Shown here: piece after piece, positions 58,157 through 64,000 of the stretch
How positions within the stretch are numbered: position 1 is the first letter of the stretch
How the letters are laid out: each line of letters opens with the position of its first letter
NCBI RefSeq assembly: GCF_947179165.1
Contig: NC_077240.1
Span: 2,797,501-2,861,500 of the forward strand
DNA length: 64,000 bases
Origin: Solanum dulcamara
Lineage: Eukaryota; Streptophyta; Magnoliopsida; Solanales; Solanaceae
Direction of reading: 5' to 3'
Position numbers and translations under genes: made by a program
Notes under the pieces: model-generated
The model's input: only the letters and a program-made list of their open reading frames with translations
Told to the model about the DNA's origin: nothing
The model's database searches: none

Positions 58157-60092
58157 AAAAGGCACGTTTTTCACTCTTTTGGTAATTATATTTGCTTACA
58201 ATGTATTGTGGTTAGGCAAAACAGTATGTGGTGCCTTATTATTCTAAATTATTTTTGTTGTTTATGGGGTTTGGTATTGAGGGGTATGGAAAGGAAAAGA
58301 GTACGTAAGACATATAATCAATCTTTATATATGTTTGGATGTAAAAATTAAAAATGTAGCTCTAATACAGTAATACTAGTAGGTAAACCCCAAATTCTTA
58401 ATTTTTTTTTTCTTTCTATTCTATACTTATAATCAAGTAGACTTTTCTTTTCTACTATTATAAAAGAGTTCAGTTGATATTGATATCAACATTGTCCTTT
58501 ATCAATTTATGGAGTCTATTTTCGTCATTTTAGTTACTTGTCATATTATCTCAACATATGCTGTTTCCCCGCAATATCACCTCTCCCCAGCTTTGTATTA
58601 GGATAAATGTTTAGTTTGTGATAGACGAATTTCCTAATAATATAGAAGATAAGAGATGATTGATTACAAATAGTTGATGATATATTAAATTATGATAATT
58701 AAGTTTCAGAAAATAGTAAAATTAAACTTAAAGTTAATTAACATGAGAAATTAAGAGTAAAACTTAATTACTGAACTGACTTATTACGTGTTTGCCTCAT
58801 CTAGTAACTTTTACAAGTACCACAACATGTGAACTCTAGGAGGAATAAAAACCCTACACCCTAGTGGAGTAGGAACGATCATTTCACAGTGTTTTTATTT
58901 TACTACGACTTTGAAACCACATCCAACTATATAATACTGTTAAGAATTTATAAGGCACGTGTTTCACACTTTTGGTGATTATATTTGCTTAGAATGAATT
59001 GTCTTTGGTTAGGCAAACAATGTCAATATGTTGTTAAACACATGCATGTTCTACGTGACATAATACACGTAGGATACGAATTGTCATATAGAATATATAT
59101 GTCTATTTGTTCAATTTGTACAAATTTAAGTGTCTACTTAGATTGTGCACGTTCAAAATTGAAGGACATATATATCAGCTAAGGTCAAGTTAAATGACAC
59201 ATCTATGTATTATACATGCCTTGTATCTTACATGCATGTGGTTCCTATTGGGTTTAGGTGAAGTGTGAATGAGAAATACGAATTAGAAAATGTGGGGGAA
59301 TCAAGTGAATGAAAAATGAAAAGTCATTTCTCCCTCATTAGTAGAAGAAAGGAAAAGTTTTGTCCTTATATTAGAAAAGACTTCCTTTAACTCATAAAGG
59401 GTTAAGTAGAGAGTGCCCTCACGCACCGTTCCCTACAATGTTAATGTAAATTAACGAGTTCTATGGCAGAATCCGTCGGTACTTCTTTATAGTTGTCATC
59501 AATTTTTACTTGGACACTTTAATTAAATTTTGTTCATTTTAAATATCTCAATTAGAATTTTGCTATCTCATTTTGACACTTTTTGTAATTTTTTGAATAC
59601 AAATAGTTTCCTTATGGAGAGCTTATGGGTGAAATATGTGAACAAAATGAATGACTGTCGGTCGTATAAATTTCATAGGTCATAAATCCCACCGTAGATT
59701 GCATCAATGGGCCATGGATTGCCGTTGTCCAAGAAGCCAAAATTTCACCCTCTTTGACCTATGAAATTTCTTGGACTTTTGTCTCATGAAATGTCTCTGC
59801 ATTGAGAATGTTTACGGTAAAATAGACATTGCTTTTTATTACAAAGTGAGATGAACGAGCAATTTATTTTTCTGGAAACAAGACTCGCATATCTTTCATT
59901 TCATTTTATAGGTATTTGATTCTCTAACTCATCATATATAAGGATATATGCTCATTCAAAGTATGATTATATTCAGGATCGCTTGAAATACTCCATCACA
60001 ACGACTTTAGCTTTAACTTTTGTTTTAAGTCTCTCTTTAGCATGTAACTTTGGTTTAACACTTCAAATGATAACTTAATATCAGGGTTCCTT
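58157..60092. repeat. duplicated flank of copia C, paralogous to 43453-45393
   Basis: The similarity to 43453-45393 runs from GGCACGTTTTTCACTC to CAGGGTTCCTTTATAT and then stops. The 58985-59182 frame has no known motif. No gene seen. Confidence 0.8.
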
Positions 60093-60162
60093 TATATGCT
60101 TCAAGTATCACACAGATTCATCAGTGTTTACAATTCGGACATGTCCTAGAAACTATGGGTTG

Positions 60163-60375
60163 TTACAGACACTCAAAGAACATCAATTTTATGCTAATTT
60201 ATCTAAATGTGTGTTTTGGCTGAAATAAATAGCCTTTCTTAGATATGTGGTGTCTGAAAAAGGCATTAAAGTAGATTTTCAAAAGATAGAGGTTGTGAAG
60301 AGTTGGTCTCAACAGACCACTCTGACAGAGGTGCATACTTTCTTGGAGTTAGTCGACTTTTACAAATGATTTGAT
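60163..60375 (+). mobile_element. Ty3/gypsy reverse transcriptase fragment
   Basis: The plus strand reads LQTLKEHQFYANLSKCVFWL, a stop, then IAFLRYVVSEKGIKVDFQKI and EVHTFLELVDFYK with a stop: the RT thumb/connection of gypsy elements (usual K-C-x-F-W, G-H-x-x-S, G-I-x-V-D-P-x-K). A short isolated fragment with stops. Confidence 0.8.
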
Positions 60376-60723
60376 ATCTATGAGTTGTATTCAATCATTT
60401 GGGTTAAAGTTCTACCACTTTTAGCCTGATATGAAGATGAATATTGTGAGTATATTTTCATCCAAGTAAGATTTTTATATGAAATATATAAAAGTGTTGG
60501 TTAATTACTTTCAATGGATTTGATTCAGCAATAGAAAGATTTAATTAACTATTACATCCGCTAAATTCAACAATAAATGTTCAAAGTAACCACACGCAAA
60601 CAGTAATGAGATCCAAATATCTTTTGACTACTATAAAGGCAAATCAAGTACTATTTAATTTGCTTGCAGACCCCATGAGCTTATTATTAACTACTATTTG
60701 ACCTTGGGTTAATGAATAGTAAT
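60376..60723. other. 3' flank of the CYP74C gene
   Basis: Downstream sequence of the CYP74C gene. No other feature seen. Confidence 0.5.
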
Positions 60724-62390
60724 TCATGTCGTTTTTTTCTCCAATGTCTTGAAAGTTACTGCTGACCCAGCCAAGAATTTACTCGACTCCACAGTAAATG
60801 TGTCGTAACGCATGAAAAATTCCACCAACAACAACCTGCATATACATTTGTAGATCCAAATTTGTTTGTTAATTAGTGGTCGATACATATACGTAAGTTA
60901 AACTCGATAAAATAAAAAATTATTAACCTGCATAACAGCACAGCCAGATCTCTCCCTGCACATTGTTTGTTATCCACTGTTGGATTATCGGTCTCTCTTG
61001 CATTTGACCAATAAACATATCTTAACAATTTTTCCCCTTCACTTCCCATAAATCTCTCTGCAATAAACTCTTCTGCTTTTTCAAAAATATTTGGATCTTT
61101 TGTTGCAAAAGTTTGAAATCCAAATAACATTTCACCTTTCTTGATTAAGAAATTTGAATCATGGCTTTGTACCATAATGTCTTCTTTAGCCTTACCGTAT
61201 TGGAACGGAATTGGGGGTTCAATTCTCAACACTTCATACACAGTAGATTTAGTCAAACTCATTTTGTTGACTGCTGATAGAGTGATGAACCCACCTTCTT
61301 CCTTGATGATCGTCCTGATTTCATTTGCTAGCCGAGCATGTAAACTCCTTCCTCCGCTTGCGACCCACTTCATCAGTGACGGAAACAGAATTTTCATACC
61401 ACCATAAGCATTAAACCCTGAAATAAAATCAATTAATTTCTCCACTCATCTAAGTTTAAACAATCCATGGCATATTCGTTGTATAATCTTGACATGACAC
61501 CTCAATATAAAACAATTCAACATACCTGCGAAAAAAACTAAGTTGTGGCAAGCTTCATCTCTTTTAATCCCACTCTTCTCTGCTTCATTCAGTATACTTT
61601 CAGCGTGCTTGTTAAAAGCATCGTAAAGCTTCTGATATTTCGATTTCACTAGAAAAAACGGCAATTGGAAAGTATGCAGCATTAAATCTTCCAAAAAGTT
61701 GGGCATAAATTTTAGACCAATAGTAACCAATGGAGCCAGTTGAGGCAGCATCCATATATCAAAATATTTTGGTCCATTAGAGCCAAGAATTGTGTCATGG
61801 GGACTTGTTTTCTCACACAACAAACGAAAAACAAAATCAAAAGACATTGCATCGCTAATGTGGTTGAAATCTGCTTTCCCATTTTTGAACATTTCTATTT
61901 CAAGATTTTGAAACAGGGCAGAAACAGAGGATTTAAATATAGGAATAAATTGACTATGATATTTGGAGATTAAAGATAAATAGAACCCTTTAAGTGTAGC
62001 ATGTTTTGGCTCTGATGCATCGAGATATGCACAAGGACGATATCCACCGTAGAAATCAGTTGATGGCATGAACGTGCCATCAAGAACGTTCTTCTTTTCG
62101 ACTTTTGAATTGTCGAAAAGAAGAGGAAAACTTTTAGCATCGAGTAGAACAATGACTTTGGGATCTTTAGAAATGAATGGACCTGGTGGCATGTTCGTTC
62201 TAAATACAGTGGAATTATATTTTTGGGATTTTGTACGGAAGAATTCCTCCGTTCCGAGGTTGTAGTAATAGTCGAATCGATCTTTAATAGCTCCGAAGAA
62301 TGGGAAACCATAGTCACCTGGGATTTCTCGAGCTGGAAGATTTGAATTGTAGAACTCATTGTCTGAAGAAGAGTTGGCAATTGAAGACAT
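60724..62390 (-). CDS. AOS3: allene oxide synthase-like CYP74C, complete, three exons
   Basis: Exons on minus: 62390-61526, 61417-60928, 60835-60724; GT..AG introns of 108 and 92 bp; 488 residues in frame. CYP74 enzymes rearrange fatty-acid hydroperoxides without O2 or reductase. Visible: LPAREIPGDYGFPFFGAIKD at the start, NMPPGPFISKDPKV, DFYGGYRPCAYLDASEPKHA, the I-helix FAGFNAYGGMKILFP with the GGMK typical of AOS, KSTVYEVLRIEPPIPFQYGK, and heme-binding TVDNKQCAGRDLAVLL, then VEFFMRYDTFTVE. No plastid transit peptide precedes the catalytic part, as in 9-hydroperoxide-using CYP74C. It resembles solanaceous AOS3, a root-expressed 9-AOS; some CYP74C members also have lyase activity, so the product needs assay. 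The start is chosen at MSSIANSS, after in-frame upstream leader. Confidence 0.93.
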
Positions 62391-62461
62391 TTTTTTGTTA
62401 ATTGTAATGTGTGTGTGTGTATGATTTGGGAGAAATATCCCACAAACCTTTTGGTAGTAAA

Positions 62462-62469
62462 TATTTATA
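62462..62469 (-). promoter_or_regulatory. TATA box of the CYP74C gene
   Basis: The minus strand reads CTATAAATATTT, about 75 bp before the ATG at 62390. This gives a short leader of roughly 40-45 bases. Confidence 0.55.
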
Positions 62470-64000
62470 GATAAAGGGACGAATAGGTAATGGGCGGCAT
62501 GTCCGGGCATGATTCACGTTTGATGAGTTCATTTTTCAAATGCTCACGCTATCAATTTTTATTTTATTGTATAAAAACTATTACGTAAGTATTATTATAA
62601 CTAATTTTTATAATGAAAAAAATACTCTATTTGTCTCAGTAAACATAAAAAGTAGATCAAATATCTTTTAAAAGGTTATTTAATTTTATCTATGTATCAT
62701 AAGAAATAATATCATGTGCAATGTCCCCATATCTCATTTATTTCCTCCTAGTGATTTTTCTGCCATGCTTATAAAAAAAATGAAAACAGTCGCCCTACCT
62801 TTCAAGTGGGGGTTAGGTCTGCGTACATTTTACCTTCTCCAGATCCCACACGGTGGAACTATACTGGGCTTGTTGTTGTTGTTGCTTATAAAAAAATGAG
62901 TAGTTTTTGATATAAGATAAAATTAAATAATTTTTCACTACAAAAATTAATTAATTTGGCACAAAAGATGAAAGTTTGAATGAACAGATATAAACTAAAC
63001 TTATAATTTAATAAAGTAAACAATACTTCGTTGAGGTTCGGTATGACAAGTTAACGTGGATAAATATACAATTTGGAGAATCTTTTCTAAATTTAAATTT
63101 CTACTGTTTTTGTCCTAAATTTCATAATTAGCCTCTTTTTTTAAGAAAGATAAAGTATGTCAATTAACACTTGCTTACGTGACCTCATTATAGAGTCTCT
63201 CTGTAGACAGTGTGTAGCCCTGTATGGTAAAGGGTGGTCCGTCAAATATTTTTAATAAAAAAATTATATTATATATATAAAAAATTATATGAAGTATATA
63301 TAGGTTAATTTTTTTTATTTATATATTAAATATCGAATACATACAATTATTAATAAAAAAATAATAATTAATTTTATCTTAAATTTTAAAATAATAAATA
63401 ATTTGAGAGAATTATTTTTGGAAGTGAAAATGGAAGTTGTTTTTTTGTGATGAAGCCAAAAAGGGCGATAAGGTTTTCAAGGCACGACACCCCACATGCA
63501 TTTTGCTGTTTTTGTAGCCTGTATATCTTTCTATATTCATGTTTTTTTTTTTAAGGAAAAATAATACTTAGAATATGGTGATATTATTGATTGTGTTATG
63601 TTTCAGTCTCACCAACCAGCTTCTGGTCATCCTTTAATCAAAGAATTATATCTTTTACCTCGAACACTCGACAAATTAATGTTTTTCTGTTCGATATATA
63701 TCATAGAAATCTGTATATCGGAACTTGAATTTTTAGTTTCAATTTTTCGGATTAGAGCACTAAAAAAAAAGTATTTTTGCATTGAAATTGATTTATTTTT
63801 ACAGATATTTTAATTAACAATGAGAAAAGAATAAAATTATAGTATTTTTCATACGAAAAAATTAAGAAGTTTTTCATAATTTTAGTGAAAATTCGTTTCC
63901 AACTATGCATTTTTTCTAGTGAGTAGATTTGCTGAAATAATTATATTTTATAACACATATTTTTTCATTGATTCAAGAAGAAAACAACCTCTATTTCTAG
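62470..64000. other. upstream region of the CYP74C gene, AT-rich, no further gene
   Basis: It contains the promoter side of CYP74C and a small LINE fragment. Frames at 63598-63813 lack motifs. Confidence 0.5.
62784..62882 (+). mobile_element. 3'-end fragment of the RTE LINE, ~100 bp, with target-site duplication
   Basis: TTAGGTCTGCGTACATTTTA and CCAGATCCCACACGGTGGAA match the 3' end of the 47385-51226 LINE and end in GTTGTTGTTG. The flanks TGCTTATAAAAAAAATGA (62766-62783) and TGCTTATAAAAAAATGA (62883-62899) are a target-site duplication differing by one A. A severely 5'-truncated insertion. Confidence 0.88.

Noticed and set aside
61970..62443. 157-codon minus-strand frame over the CYP74C exon 1
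   Set aside because: Shifted frame of the real CYP74C coding sequence, with no motif.
1..64000. CRISPR arrays, operons, phage or bacterial islands
   Set aside because: Introns, plant families and plant retroelements throughout; the regular repeats are satellite-like without spacer structure.

Overview
The window is plant nuclear DNA, almost certainly from a Solanaceae genome (tomato/potato/eggplant/pepper type). It is AT-rich, its genes are intron-rich, and the CYP74C and CYP74D enzymes, an RTE-type LINE with a TTG-repeat 3' end, an Au-SINE fragment and several copia families all fit that group. Many real genes are multi-exon or very short, so exons were traced by splice sites and conserved protein motifs. 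No database search was possible.

Layout. 1-177: start of a DC1-domain (Cys/His-rich C1) gene on the minus strand, cut by the window edge. 1.3-3.8 kb: AT-rich repeat region with a ~125-bp tandem array. 6.1-7.0 kb: a complete three-exon CASP-like membrane protein gene (minus). 8.2-13.9 kb: a decayed copia element containing a LINE fragment and an Au-SINE fragment, next to an NPF-like and a DUF247-like remnant. 14.9-15.2 kb: a tiny intact TOM6 gene (minus) with telo-box and site II promoter motifs. 18.2-19.5 kb: an intronless ATL-type RING-H2 ubiquitin ligase gene. 20-25 kb: AT-rich tandem repeats and a MITE-like unit. 25.3-30.3 kb: a 19-exon long-chain acyl-CoA synthetase. 30.8-32.1 kb: a four-exon cold-regulated COR413 plasma-membrane gene (minus), convergent with it.

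From 33 kb to 62.5 kb the window is a rearranged CYP74 (9-lipoxygenase oxylipin) cluster on the minus strand. It holds an intact AOS-like CYP74C gene (60.7-62.4 kb), a divinyl-ether-synthase-like CYP74D copy whose start is destroyed at a copia junction (40.4-41.9 kb), and two broken CYP74C pseudogenes (33.4-36.0 and 46.5-46.9 kb). Copia elements A, B and C, other LTRs, a MULE-like MITE, and a nearly intact 3.8-kb RTE LINE with a perfect 16-bp target-site duplication separate them. Two blocks are duplicated: 41.9-45.4 kb matches 56.6-60.1 kb, and 34.1-36.0 kb matches 45.4-46.9 kb.

How the genes relate. CYP74C and CYP74D enzymes both use 9-hydroperoxides of linoleic/linolenic acid, so the right half is a local oxylipin-metabolism family being eroded by retroelements. 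The LACS gene also acts in fatty-acid metabolism, but nothing shows co-regulation. The left-half genes are unrelated housekeeping or stress genes. The most notable signals are the rearranged CYP74 block with its dateable insertions, the start-codon/copia junction, and the near-intact LINE.
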